Counted from the first letter of the stretch, positions 26,063-35,000 are shown. The stretch: DNA of 64,000 nt from Ilumatobacteraceae bacterium (GCA_022425725.1 JAKMEY010000001.1:30340-94339), one strand, 5' to 3'. Program-made: numbers and translations. The notes: generated by a model not told the origin, from the letters alone.

Positions 26063-27592
26063 ATGACACGGCTTGGATTTGTACTTGAAAGCGACTCTTG
26101 TATCGGATGCCATGCCTGCACAGTGGCGTGCAAAAGCGAACACGACGTACCGATCGGCGTCAACCGGACGTGGGTGAAGTACGTCGAGACCGGGTCATTC
26201 CCAAATACAGGCCGGTCGTTTACCGTCATGCGATGCAACCACTGCGATGACGCTCCATGCATGAAGATCTGCCCGACAAGTGCGCTACATCGCACCGGCA
26301 ACGGAGTTGTCGACTTCGATGACAACATCTGCATCGGCTGCAAGGCGTGCATGAATGCGTGCCCCTACGACGCGATCTACATCAACCCAGACACCAACGT
26401 TGCGAATAAGTGCAACTTTTGCAACCACCGAGTTGAGGTCGGGCTCGAACCTGCATGTGTTGTCGTATGCCCAACCCATGCCATCGTCAGCGGCGACCTT
26501 GACGACCCAAACTCAGACATCAGCAAGATTGTCGCCAGAGACAAAGTGTCGGTGCGAGCCCCCGAACAGGGCACAGCCCCCAAGGTGTACTACCGAGGGG
26601 TCGATCAGGCTGCGCTCGACCCAACACGAACAAAGATCGCCGATGACGGCATGATCTGGGCTGACACAACGGAGAATCACCCAACTCTCACGCATGTCAT
26701 GGCCGAACACAGCAGCACTCAGGTAACTGGTCGCACCACGTACACCACAAGCCATGAAATGACATGGAAGTCAAAAGTGTCGGGCTATCTGGTCACCAAG
26801 GCAATCGCAGCCGGTGTCATGGCAATCGCTGCGCTACTCGTTCTGCTCGGCCATGGCGATTCGTCGTCTGCTGCCGGAGTATTTCCTGCGGTGATTGCTG
26901 GCGTTTTCACCGCTATCACCGGCGCCCTTCTCATTGCAGACCTCAAGCAGCCGTCGAGGTTCCTCTTCATATTGACGAAGTCGAACACCGACTCGTGGCT
27001 CGTTCGAGGGGCATGGATACTCGGAGCATTTGCTGCCGTTGTCGGGCTTTGGGGCCTCCTCGACCTCGTTGGAAGCAACTCCGCGCTTCCGTGGCTATCG
27101 CTTCCAATCGTGATCCTGTCCGCAGGAGTCGCGGGCTATACCGCGTTTTTATTCGGTCAATGCGAGGGTCGAGATCTCTGGCAGACACCGTTGTTGTTGC
27201 CAACGCTGCTCGCTCAAGCCGTTGTTGCTGGAGGTTCGACATACCTCTTGCTCGATCTCTTCATCGACGTACCCGAACTCAAAGCATTGCGCATCACCAC
27301 CCTCGCCGCCCTTGGAGCATTGGCATTTCTCATCGCCACTGAGATCGTCTCGAAGGGCTCGCGAACTGTCGAACTCGCAACTCTTGAGATGATCAAAGGC
27401 GCATACGCTCGTCGCTTCTGGTTCGGCGGCGTTCTTGCCGGCCTCATTGCACCCATCGTTCTCATCACTCTTGCCCTGAATGGAACCGCACCACAAGGAC
27501 TCGGCGTCATCGCCGCAATCTGTGCTCTCGTTGGGCTCTTCTCATACGAAGATGCGTTCGTTCGTGCCGGCCAGTCAGTCCCCCTGTCGTAA
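26063..27592 (+). CDS. fused 4Fe-4S ferredoxin / NrfD-type quinone-interacting membrane protein (SoeB-SoeC-like)
   Basis: A 509-residue protein joining two subunits that are usually separate in complex iron-sulfur molybdoenzymes. Residues 1-170 carry four [4Fe-4S] motifs: CIGCHACTVACK, CNHCDDAPCMKICP, CIGCKACMNACP and CNFC...ACVVVCP. From about residue 235 there are roughly eight hydrophobic helices of the NrfD/DmsC type, which pass electrons to quinone. The ferredoxin half has no signal peptide, placing it in the cytoplasm. The catalytic subunit follows 23 bases on. An ATG with GGGAGGA a few bases before it begins the gene. It is most like a SoeBC fusion; DmsBC- or PsrBC-like function is the alternative. 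Confidence 0.85.
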   Translation: MTRLGFVLESDSCIGCHACTVACKSEHDVPIGVNRTWVKYVETGSFPNTGRSFTVMRCNHCDDAPCMKICPTSALHRTGNGVVDFDDNICIGCKACMNACPYDAIYINPDTNVANKCNFCNHRVEVGLEPACVVVCPTHAIVSGDLDDPNSDISKIVARDKVSVRAPEQGTAPKVYYRGVDQAALDPTRTKIADDGMIWADTTENHPTLTHVMAEHSSTQVTGRTTYTTSHEMTWKSKVSGYLVTKAIAAGVMAIAALLVLLGHGDSSSAAGVFPAVIAGVFTAITGALLIADLKQPSRFLFILTKSNTDSWLVRGAWILGAFAAVVGLWGLLDLVGSNSALPWLSLPIVILSAGVAGYTAFLFGQCEGRDLWQTPLLLPTLLAQAVVAGGSTYLLLDLFIDVPELKALRITTLAALGALAFLIATEIVSKGSRTVELATLEMIKGAYARRFWFGGVLAGLIAPIVLITLALNGTAPQGLGVIAAICALVGLFSYEDAFVRAGQSVPLS

Positions 27593-27615
27593 ATCGAAAT
27601 GTTTGGAAACTACCG

Positions 27616-30429
27616 ATGACACTCACCAATCACCCTCCCCACGATCAGTGGCATAACTGGACCGAACTCGACGCGAAGGCGTGGCCAGAGCGAGTCGAGC
27701 GCAACTACACGCTCGTGCCGACCACGTGCTTCAACTGCGAAGCCGCCTGCGGCCTTGTGGCGTTCATCGACAAAGAATCTGGTGAGGTCGTCAAGTTCGA
27801 GGGCAACCCGGAGCACCCAGCAAGCCGCGGCCGCAACTGCGCGAAGGGGCCTGCGACGATCAACCAGGTAACCGACCCAGAACGCATCCTGTATCCACTC
27901 CGCAGAGTTGGTGAGCGCGGTTCAGGCGAGTGGGAACGCATCAGCTGGGACGACGCGTTGAGCGAAATCGGAGGTCGAATTCGCTCTGCCATCACCGAAG
28001 GCCGCGGCAATGAGGTGATGTATCACGTCGGCCGACCTGGAGAAGATGGCTACACCGAGCGCGTGCTCTCGGCCTGGGGAGTCGACGGACACAATTCTCA
28101 CACCAACATCTGCTCGTCGAATGCCCGCATTGGCTACCAGTCGTGGATGGGCCTCGATCGACCGTCGTCTGATTTCGCCAATGCCGAGGTCATCTTCTTG
28201 ATCTCGTCGCACCTTGAGGCTGGCCACTACTTCAACCCACATGCACAGCGCATCATGGAAGGTCAAGAAAAAGGCGCGAAGGTCATCTGTGTTGACCCCC
28301 GCCTTTCGAATACCGGAGCGAAAGCTGACTATTGGCTTGCGCCGTGGCCGGGCACCGAGGCCTTCATGTTGCTTGCGATCGCTCGTCTTCTCATCGAACA
28401 CGACACATGGGACCGAGAGTTTGTGCGCCGCTGGGTGAACTGGGAGACCTACCTCAACTCAACACGCCCCGACCTGCCATGCGAGTTCGAATCGCTCGAG
28501 ACAGCCCTTCTTGACGAATACGCAGAGTATTCAATTGAGCGAGCCGAATATGTCTGCGGTGTATCGGGCGATGACCTCCGAGAAATTGCCGAACTCATCG
28601 GGCAACATCTGACGAAATTCGCATCACATAACTGGCGGTCGGCTGGGGCCGGCAACCTCGGAGGCTGGCAAGTTGCTCGCTGCTTGTTCTTCATCAACGT
28701 GCTGACCGGGTCTGTTGGCACACCAGGTGGCACCAGCGGCAACGGATGGAACAAATTCGCCCCCGCCCCTCCCAAGGGCGGCCAGCCCATCAAAGAATGG
28801 AACGAGCTCAACTGGCCAGTCGAATATCCACTCGCTTACCACGAGCTCTCCATTTTGTTGCCGCACTTCCTCAATGAAGGACGAGGCAAACTCGACACCT
28901 ACTTCACTCGTGTCTACAACCCGATCTGGACGAACCCCGATGGATTCTCTTGGCTTGAAGCGTTGAAAGACCCCGAAAAGGTCGGATGCCACGTTGCGCT
29001 CACCCCAACATGGTCAGAAACCGCCTGGTTTGCTGATTATGTATTGCCGATGGGTGTCGGTTCCGAGCGACACGACATTGCAAGTTACGAAACGCACGCA
29101 GGCCGATGGATTGGCTTCCGCCAGCCCGTCATGCGACGCTATGCCGAACTCTCCGGCGAGAACGTCGACGCCGACAGCAGAACTCACGAGTTCAACGTTG
29201 GTGAAGTTTGGGAAGAGAATGAGTTCTGGATTGATCTCAGTTGGCGTATCGACCCTGATGGGTCACTCGGCATTCGTGAATATTTCGAAAGCGATGAGCG
29301 CCCGGGGTCGCCAATGGGTATCGATGAGTATTACGGCCGCATGTTTGCCGACAACGTACCCGGCCTCGCCGAAGCCGCCGCTGAAGCAGGACAGACGCCG
29401 CTCGACTACATGCGCGACCGAGGGGCCTATGACATCCCAGGTGACCCTTACCGCCCCTATGAGCGGCCTGTCGACCCGAGTGCGGTCGATGGATGCGAGA
29501 AAGACGCAGGAGGAGTGTTTCGTAAGCCAAACACAGAAGGCACATGGAATGGTGACGCTGCATCGCTCGGTCAACTTCACCTCGCCAAACTTGGCGACGG
29601 AAGCCCAGCGGTCGAGGTCGACGGCGAAATCAAAGAAGGCTTCCCAACCCCCTCGAAGAAACTCGAGCTGTTCTCAACCACACTCAATGATTGGGGGTGG
29701 CCCGAGTACGCAACACCAAAGTGGATTCCTAGCCATGTTCACTGGGAGGACCTCGATATCGATGGCGATGAACGAGTGCTCTTACCAACCTTCCGAATTC
29801 CAACCCTTATCCACACGCGTTCGGCCAACTCAAAATGGCTCAATGAGATTTCACACCGCCATCCGCTGTGGATACATCCGAGTGATGCAGAGAAACTCGG
29901 CATTGACGAGAACGGTCTTGTGCGTATCACGACCCGTATCGGTCATTTCGTGATCTCCTCATGGCGCACCGAAGGCATCCGGCCGGGCGTCGTCGCTGCC
30001 TCTCACCATATGGGTCGCTGGCGTCTCGAGGAGGGCAAGGCTCGCTCATTCGGAGCCGGGCTCGCATCGATCAGCAACGAGGGATCCTCGTGGAAACTCC
30101 GCAAGGAGAAAGGCATCGAGGCCTACGAGTCTTCTGACCCTGACACCAACAGAATCTGGTGGAATGACACCGGAGTCCATCAGAACCTCACCTTTGCCGT
30201 TCAGCCCGACCCGGTTTCTGGCATGCAGTGCTGGCATCAACGGGTACGAGTTGGCCCTGCGCAGCCAGGCGACGAATACGGCGATGTAGTGGTCGACACA
30301 GAAAAGTCACGCGAGGCCTATCTCGACTGGTTGAACAAGACCCGTCCGGCACCAGGCCCCAATGGCCTGCGGCGACCTATGTGGTACGCCCGACCGCTCA
30401 AGCCCGTCCCTGATGCATACCTGCTGTAA
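27616..30429 (+). CDS. large molybdopterin oxidoreductase, SoeA-like (candidate cytoplasmic sulfite dehydrogenase)
   Basis: A 937-residue molybdoenzyme of the DMSO reductase family. The N-terminal [4Fe-4S] ligands are Cys38, Cys41, Cys45 and Cys75 (CFNCEAAC...RNCAKG). Cys166 in HTNICSSNARIGYQ is placed where the Mo-ligating residue lies in polysulfide-reductase-like enzymes. The last ~150 residues form the molybdopterin-dinucleotide-binding domain. No twin-arginine signal is seen before Cys38, so it should stay in the cytoplasm, as SoeA does and unlike PhsA/PsrA/TtrA. With a persulfide dioxygenase upstream and the FeS-NrfD partner adjacent, sulfite oxidation to sulfate is the best inference; the substrate remains unproven. 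Confidence 0.85.
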   Translation: MTLTNHPPHDQWHNWTELDAKAWPERVERNYTLVPTTCFNCEAACGLVAFIDKESGEVVKFEGNPEHPASRGRNCAKGPATINQVTDPERILYPLRRVGERGSGEWERISWDDALSEIGGRIRSAITEGRGNEVMYHVGRPGEDGYTERVLSAWGVDGHNSHTNICSSNARIGYQSWMGLDRPSSDFANAEVIFLISSHLEAGHYFNPHAQRIMEGQEKGAKVICVDPRLSNTGAKADYWLAPWPGTEAFMLLAIARLLIEHDTWDREFVRRWVNWETYLNSTRPDLPCEFESLETALLDEYAEYSIERAEYVCGVSGDDLREIAELIGQHLTKFASHNWRSAGAGNLGGWQVARCLFFINVLTGSVGTPGGTSGNGWNKFAPAPPKGGQPIKEWNELNWPVEYPLAYHELSILLPHFLNEGRGKLDTYFTRVYNPIWTNPDGFSWLEALKDPEKVGCHVALTPTWSETAWFADYVLPMGVGSERHDIASYETHAGRWIGFRQPVMRRYAELSGENVDADSRTHEFNVGEVWEENEFWIDLSWRIDPDGSLGIREYFESDERPGSPMGIDEYYGRMFADNVPGLAEAAAEAGQTPLDYMRDRGAYDIPGDPYRPYERPVDPSAVDGCEKDAGGVFRKPNTEGTWNGDAASLGQLHLAKLGDGSPAVEVDGEIKEGFPTPSKKLELFSTTLNDWGWPEYATPKWIPSHVHWEDLDIDGDERVLLPTFRIPTLIHTRSANSKWLNEISHRHPLWIHPSDAEKLGIDENGLVRITTRIGHFVISSWRTEGIRPGVVAASHHMGRWRLEEGKARSFGAGLASISNEGSSWKLRKEKGIEAYESSDPDTNRIWWNDTGVHQNLTFAVQPDPVSGMQCWHQRVRVGPAQPGDEYGDVVVDTEKSREAYLDWLNKTRPAPGPNGLRRPMWYARPLKPVPDAYLL

Positions 30430-30441
30430 CTTCGTTCTTCC

Positions 30442-31242
30442 ATGACCAAACGCCAGGCGACGACGGTCCAACCTCTTTCACGGTCGAGCAAGACACCCCT
30501 GTGGCAACAGCTCGAACATGAGTTACGCCGACGCATTCAACTCGGAGACTTCGTCGACAAATTCCCTTCAGACCGAGAGCTCATGGAGGACTACGAGGTC
30601 AGCCGTCACACTGCGCGTCATGCCGTTTCATCGCTCGGTCGTGACGGCATTGTTCAGCGTTCACGAGGTATTGGAACTGCGCTGAATAGCGGGAGGATCA
30701 CTCAGTCACTCGGCAATCTCTACAGCCTTTTCCAAGTCGTTGAGGCTGCCGGGGTTGATCAAAAAAGCATCGTGTTAACCATCGGGCCAACATCTGATGC
30801 TGAGATTGCGAAGCGGTTCGGTCTCGCAGGCGATGAGCCGCTCTTTCATCTTGCCCGTCTACGACTCGCCGCCGAGCGGCCGATTGCCGTTGATTATGTA
30901 TGGCTTCCAGGGGCGTATACGGCAAAACTTGCACAGCTTGACTTCTCTCATACCGCTCTCTACGACGAGCTTGAGCGTTCCGGACTTGGTCGCCCAACAG
31001 CGGGCTCTGAGCGTATTTCTGCGGTAGCTCCAAGCTCAAACGTCGCCGAGCTTCTTGGCCTCAATGGTGACATCGGGGTTCTTGAGCTCGTGCGGCAGGG
31101 GGAACGCTCAGGAAAGGTCATTGAGTGGCGCACGACCTATATCCGCGGAGATGAGTTTTCTCTCGTGACCGACTGGCAGCGAGGCCGGCGAAGCGAGATG
31201 CGCCTCGAACAGAATGAACTAACTGCAGATCTTCAGAACTGA
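30442..31242 (+). CDS. GntR family (HutC/UTRA) transcriptional regulator
   Basis: A 266-residue regulator. Residues 20-85 form the GntR winged helix (PLWQQLEHELRRRIQLGDF, FPSDRELMEDYEVSRHTAR, VQRSRGIGT). From about residue 95 the UTRA effector-binding domain follows, with FHLARLRLAAERPIAVDYVW and the final LVRQGERSGKVIEWRTTYI typical of HutC members. It lies 12 bases after the molybdoenzyme, so it is probably part of the operon it controls. The candidate operator is the palindrome within the promoter at 24565-24593. The ligand is unknown. Confidence 0.9.
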   Translation: MTKRQATTVQPLSRSSKTPLWQQLEHELRRRIQLGDFVDKFPSDRELMEDYEVSRHTARHAVSSLGRDGIVQRSRGIGTALNSGRITQSLGNLYSLFQVVEAAGVDQKSIVLTIGPTSDAEIAKRFGLAGDEPLFHLARLRLAAERPIAVDYVWLPGAYTAKLAQLDFSHTALYDELERSGLGRPTAGSERISAVAPSSNVAELLGLNGDIGVLELVRQGERSGKVIEWRTTYIRGDEFSLVTDWQRGRRSEMRLEQNELTADLQN

Positions 31243-31256
31243 GGGCGTAACCTCAG
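31239..31256. repeat. inverted repeat between GntR stop and thiolase start
   Basis: CTGAGG (31239-31244) and CCTCAG (31251-31256) form a short hairpin with a 6-nt loop, overlapping the GntR stop codon and ending 3 bases before the thiolase ATG. It could modulate translation of the thiolase or bind a regulator. Confidence 0.35.
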
Positions 31257-31259
31257 GGT

Positions 31260-32465
31260 ATGACCAGCACCTCATCTTCTCAAAGCGGCCGCGAAATCGT
31301 CATCGTTGACGCGGTTCGGAGCCCTATCGGACGCCGTAACGGCGGTTTTGCGGGAATGCACCCAGCATCTCTCCTTGGCAAAGTGCAGAGTTCGCTCATC
31401 GAGCGCACAGGCATCGACCCATCGGCAATCGAGCAAGTCGTCGGCGGCTGCGTGAGCCAAGTTGGTGAGCAGAGCTTCAACGTGACCCGCACGGCATGGC
31501 TCGGAGCTGGCCTCCCGATCGAAACAGCAGCAACCACTGTCGATACCCAGTGCGGCTCAAGTCAACAGGCAACCAACCTTGCGGCTTCACTCATCGCTTC
31601 AGGCACCACCGATGTTGCGATGGCCTGCGGCGTTGAGGTCATGAGTCGCATCCCGATCGGTATTAACTCCTCGAAGAAACTTGGCCTCGGCGTACCGATT
31701 CCGAAGGAATACTTCGCTCGCCTCGAGATGACATCTCAGTTCGAAGGCGCAGAGCGCATTGCCGACAAGTGGGAGATCACCCGCGGCGACACCGACGCCT
31801 TCGGCTTCGAATCGCAGCAGCGTGCTGGACAAGCCTGGAGCGAAGACCGATTCGCCGGGCAGTGGATCTCGGTCGATGCGCCAGTTCTTGATGAAGAAGG
31901 AAACCCCACCGGCGAGACCGCTGCGGTGACACGCGACGAAGGCATTCGCGAGACATCACTCGAAAAACTGGGTCAATTGAAGCCAGTAGCACGTGAAAAT
32001 GGCGTACACACCGCCGGAAACAGCTCACAAATTTCTGATGGCGCGGCAGCGGTGCTCATGATGACAGCAGAGCGCGCAGAGGCACTCGGTCTTACCCCTC
32101 GGGCACGAGTAGTCGACACCTGCCTCGTCGGAGTTGACCCTGTCCTCATGCTCACCGGCCCGATGGATGCAACCCGCCGCCTCCTCGACCGCTCCGGGCT
32201 CTCTATTGACGACATCGACAACTTTGAAATCAATGAAGCATTTGCATCGGTCGTTCTCGCATGGGCGAAAGAAGTCGGCGCAGATCTCGCGAAGACCAAC
32301 CCAAATGGTGGCGCAATTGCGCTCGGCCATCCACTTGGGGCAACCGGTGCATTCCTGATGACGAAGTCGCTCTATGAACTCGAGCGCACCTCAGGCCGCT
32401 ACGGCCTCATTTCGATGTGCTGCGGTGGTGGTCTCGGCACAGGAACACTTATCGAGCGCATCTGA
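31260..32465 (+). CDS. acetyl-CoA C-acyltransferase (thiolase)
   Basis: A 401-residue degradative-type thiolase that cleaves 3-ketoacyl-CoA with CoA. The nucleophilic cysteine lies in DTQCGSSQQATNL near residue 98, the catalytic histidine in GGAIALGHPLGATG near 355, and the second cysteine in SMCCGGGLGTG near 385; the EINEAFASV segment is also intact. Chain-length or sterol preference cannot be read. Although it follows GntR by only 17 bases, its role (beta-oxidation) differs from the sulfur genes upstream, so cotranscription may be incidental. The next gene overlaps its 3' end. Confidence 0.93.
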   Translation: MTSTSSSQSGREIVIVDAVRSPIGRRNGGFAGMHPASLLGKVQSSLIERTGIDPSAIEQVVGGCVSQVGEQSFNVTRTAWLGAGLPIETAATTVDTQCGSSQQATNLAASLIASGTTDVAMACGVEVMSRIPIGINSSKKLGLGVPIPKEYFARLEMTSQFEGAERIADKWEITRGDTDAFGFESQQRAGQAWSEDRFAGQWISVDAPVLDEEGNPTGETAAVTRDEGIRETSLEKLGQLKPVARENGVHTAGNSSQISDGAAAVLMMTAERAEALGLTPRARVVDTCLVGVDPVLMLTGPMDATRRLLDRSGLSIDDIDNFEINEAFASVVLAWAKEVGADLAKTNPNGGAIALGHPLGATGAFLMTKSLYELERTSGRYGLISMCCGGGLGTGTLIERI

Positions 32466-32965
32466 GACGCTGCTCCTGGCTCGCCGTCATCACAATGGTG
32501 TTGACGGCCGCCTGTGGAACTCCCACAGCTGAAACCTCCGGCGTCGTCGAGCGAGTGATCGACGGTGACACGCTCGATATCGCATTTGGCGAGAACTCTG
32601 TACGCGTTCGCCTCATCGGCGTCGATACGCCCGAATTCGGTCGAGACGGCGATCCAGACGAATGCTGGGCTCACGAGGCAACCGCTGCACTCGAGCAGAT
32701 GCTGCCTGTAAGTTCCCGGGTACACGTTGTTCGTGATGTCGTAGCGAGAGATCATTACGACCGCCTCCTCGCGTATCTCTTCACAACCACCGACAACCTG
32801 TTTATTAACAAGGAACTCGTTACTCGAGGCCATGCTCGGGTTCTTGAGATCAAGCCGAATACTGCGTACCTCTCCGAAATGCGCGAGGCTGCTGCATTCG
32901 CTCGGCGAAGCAACCTTGGGCTCTGGCGAGCCTGTGAAACTTCTCGGGGATACATTCAACGGTAA
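32417..32965 (+). CDS. thermonuclease (SNase) family protein, probable lipoprotein or membrane-anchored
   Basis: A 182-residue staphylococcal-nuclease-like protein. The SNase fold spans residues 42-180: RVIDGDTLDIAFG, VRLIGVDTPEFG (catalytic arginine and metal-ligand aspartate), WAHEATAALEQML (glutamate) and DRLLAYLF (second arginine). It is preceded by a basic N-terminus and a short hydrophobic stretch ending LTAAC, a weak lipobox, suggesting export. The ATG at 32417 overlaps the thiolase by 49 bases; it is needed to keep the hydrophobic segment, and the only other in-frame ATG (32495) would remove it. It would cut DNA or RNA outside the cell, with Ca2+. Confidence 0.78.
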   Translation: MLRWWSRHRNTYRAHLRRCSWLAVITMVLTAACGTPTAETSGVVERVIDGDTLDIAFGENSVRVRLIGVDTPEFGRDGDPDECWAHEATAALEQMLPVSSRVHVVRDVVARDHYDRLLAYLFTTTDNLFINKELVTRGHARVLEIKPNTAYLSEMREAAAFARRSNLGLWRACETSRGYIQR

Positions 32966-33795
32966 TGAGCGAACTCAACGAACGCCTGGGCTTTGCCACA
33001 AACGACCGCGTCCTTATCGTCTCTTGCGATGACTTTGGTCTTTCCCACTCGTCGAATGAAGGCGTGATCTCCGCACTGCGAGACGGAGCCGCAACATGTG
33101 CGTCGATCATGGTGCCTGCACCATGGGCCCGCCATGCCGCACGACTTGTGAGCGAAACAGATGACATCGGTGTGCACCTCACGCTCAACGCTGAACACGA
33201 GTGCTACCGGTTTGGGCCGCTTACGCACGCTCCCTCTCTGCTATCAGGGGACGGAGGCTTTCCGTCAGCCATCGACGATCTTTGGGAGCACGCCGACCCG
33301 ACGGAGGTGCGCCGCGAACTCCGAACACAGGTGACACGAGCGCAAGCGTGGGGCATTGATGTCACCCACCTCGCGCCTCACTTGTCGGCGATCACCCTCC
33401 GACCAGAGTTTTTTGACGCGTACCTTGATGTTGCGGTCGAATTCCAACTCCCCATCCGTCTGCCGTCGACCGTGACCGCCGCAGAGGCAGGGTTTCCGTA
33501 TCGATCCCTTGCGGCAGAAGAGGGAGTGCTGTTCCCGGATTTCTTCAACCATGATTGGCGTGCGGGTTCGCGCCAGCGGGTGATCGACACGATTGCCGAG
33601 CTTCCATCGGGGGTTACCGAACTGCACCTACAGCCCGCAGTCGACACCCCGGAGGTGTGGGCGCTCACCGATGACGCTGCTGGATGGATCGACGACTACC
33701 AATTCCTCCTCGGACCGGAGCTCAACGATGCACTTGCAACTGTCGATGTACACCTCATCGGCTACCGCGAGTTGCGCGCCGCAATGCGGGCTTAA
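32965..33795 (+). CDS. ChbG/YdjC-like carbohydrate deacetylase
   Basis: A 276-residue protein of the YdjC/ChbG family, metal-dependent deacetylases that act on N-acetylated sugars such as chitooligosaccharides. Family motifs are SCDDFGLSHSSNEG near residue 20 (metal-binding Asp-Asp), GVHLTLN near 73 (metal-binding histidine), and THLAPHLSAI near 137. It begins in a TAATG overlap with the nuclease stop, so it is translationally coupled. No chitinase or sugar transporter is nearby, so the sugar is uncertain. Confidence 0.85.
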   Translation: MSELNERLGFATNDRVLIVSCDDFGLSHSSNEGVISALRDGAATCASIMVPAPWARHAARLVSETDDIGVHLTLNAEHECYRFGPLTHAPSLLSGDGGFPSAIDDLWEHADPTEVRRELRTQVTRAQAWGIDVTHLAPHLSAITLRPEFFDAYLDVAVEFQLPIRLPSTVTAAEAGFPYRSLAAEEGVLFPDFFNHDWRAGSRQRVIDTIAELPSGVTELHLQPAVDTPEVWALTDDAAGWIDDYQFLLGPELNDALATVDVHLIGYRELRAAMRA

Positions 33796-34037
33796 CCAGC
33801 CTCGCTGGCGAGTCGTCCGATGATCTCGCTGGCGTCACCAGAAGAAAGTTCATCGAACAGCGCCCCAGTGCTGCCCACCGCTTTGAGTTGACCTCTCATG
33901 AATGCCACGGTCGGGTCAAAGCCTGTTTCTTGAGCGACCTTGATCGGCACCGTAATCACGAGATCGGCTCCATCGGGACCCTCAACGTTCTCATTTCCCT
34001 TTGAGATTTGCACTCGGTATTGCACAGTGACCGACAT
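33792..34037 (-). CDS. small SCP2-like protein, 81 residues (tentative)
   Basis: A small protein that begins MSVTVQYRVQISKGNENVEG and continues with ADLVITVPIKVAQETGFDPT and AFMRGQLKAVGSTGALFDEL. The last segment resembles the 'GKLKxxGD' end of sterol-carrier-protein-2 domains, while the length is about half of a full SCP2 domain. AAGGAG lies a few bases before the ATG. It follows mca by 10 bases on the minus strand and overlaps the convergent ChbG gene by 4 bases. The lipid-binding idea is an inference from short similarity. Confidence 0.62.
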   Translation of the reverse strand: MSVTVQYRVQISKGNENVEGPDGADLVITVPIKVAQETGFDPTVAFMRGQLKAVGSTGALFDELSSGDASEIIGRLASEAG

Positions 34038-34047
34038 TCGCTACTCC

Positions 34048-34977
34048 TTACGCTTCGCTGACGACTTGTGCTAACCCGTCGAACAGCGACGTTTCTTGAT
34101 AAGAGATAGGCCCGCACCGGTTCTGCGCAAGAATCCAATCTTCGCTCGGATACACCGTGGCAAGTTCGTCATCGTTGAGCCCGAACCAGAAGAGAGCCGC
34201 TGGGTCAACCTGCGTTGCATGGGCGCGAAGTGCTCCAGTGCGAGCCCACATGTACGAAGAGACGTCGACACGGGTGGTGATGCGCTCGTCTTGGCTCGGC
34301 CGTGAGAACCAGTTCTCATCAAATGGTGACTCCCCATGCTTTGCAAGCAGGGCCTCATGAACTCGCTTCAACCGTTCGATTGACCATGCCGAGTAATACA
34401 ACTTTGAGGTCACATGCGGCGCGCCCATCTCGGGATACGCAGCGGGGTCCGCTGCTCGCTCAAATGCGACAACGCTCACGTCATGCACTTTGAGATGATC
34501 TGGGTGTGGGTACCCCGCCTGATCGTCTGAGTAGGTGATGAGCACATCTGGCTTGACCCGCCGAATCTCTTTCACGAGACGCCCAACCGCTTCATCGAGG
34601 TCAGCCATATGGAAGCACTCCGGGTGGTCGTTCGATGGGCTTTCTGCCATACCGGAGTCGCGGTACCCGAGCATGATGACCTCGGAGAACCCAATCACCT
34701 TCGCCGAAGCTTCAAGTTCTTTTGGTCGAACCTCGGCGAGCAACGCTTTTGTTTCAGATTCATCAAGGCCTTCGAAGGGCTGCCCTGGCTCTTGGAGCGA
34801 AGGATTCTGAAGATCGCCTTCCTCACCTCCAGTGCAACAGACCAGAACCGCCGAGCAACCCTGCTCGACATATTTTGCAATCGTAGGAGCGCCTTTTGAT
34901 GCCTCGTCATCAGGGTGAGCGTGAACAGTCATGATGACCGGAGAGCGCATTTGCTGGTTCTCATCAACGTCAGACAC
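34048..34977 (-). CDS. mca: mycothiol S-conjugate amidase (PIG-L family)
   Basis: A 309-residue zinc-dependent amidase of the PIG-L/LmbE family. Mca cleaves mycothiol conjugates of toxins to mercapturic acids and glucosaminyl-inositol. The signature HAHPDDEASKGAPTIAKY near residue 19 and YPHPDHLKVHDVS near 155 supply the zinc ligands (His, Asp, His). CCTGGEEGDLQNP and the long length distinguish Mca from the shorter MshB deacetylase, though MshB activity cannot be fully excluded. It marks the organism as a mycothiol-making actinobacterium. The GTG start at 34977 has TAGCCT 7 nt upstream on the minus strand. Confidence 0.9.
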   Translation of the reverse strand: MSDVDENQQMRSPVIMTVHAHPDDEASKGAPTIAKYVEQGCSAVLVCCTGGEEGDLQNPSLQEPGQPFEGLDESETKALLAEVRPKELEASAKVIGFSEVIMLGYRDSGMAESPSNDHPECFHMADLDEAVGRLVKEIRRVKPDVLITYSDDQAGYPHPDHLKVHDVSVVAFERAADPAAYPEMGAPHVTSKLYYSAWSIERLKRVHEALLAKHGESPFDENWFSRPSQDERITTRVDVSSYMWARTGALRAHATQVDPAALFWFGLNDDELATVYPSEDWILAQNRCGPISYQETSLFDGLAQVVSEA

Positions 34978-34984
34978 AGTCCCG

Positions 34985-35000
34985 AGGCTACCTGTAGCCT
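34985..35000. promoter_or_regulatory. palindrome containing divergent -10 boxes (mca / small gene)
   Basis: AGGCTAC-CT-GTAGCCT is a 7+2+7 palindrome. On each strand it provides TAGCCT: 7 nt before the mca GTG on the minus strand and 6 nt before the small gene ATG at 35007 on the plus strand. The two leaderless promoters would thus be back to back and mutually exclusive, or controlled by one dimeric protein. Confidence 0.5.

Noticed and set aside
25465..26352. Minus-strand 295-residue frame
   Set aside because: Antisense to the rhodanese domains and the ferredoxin cysteines, both of which are plainly coding on the plus strand.
28109..28150. A second selenocysteine site in the molybdoenzyme (some relatives have Sec as Mo ligand)
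   Set aside because: The Mo-ligand position is an ordinary cysteine codon (Cys166) and no in-frame TGA occurs in the gene.
28994..29953. Plus-strand 319-residue frame inside the molybdoenzyme gene
   Set aside because: Out-of-phase shadow; the overlapping molybdoenzyme frame is clearly coding, and the translation has no recognisable domain.
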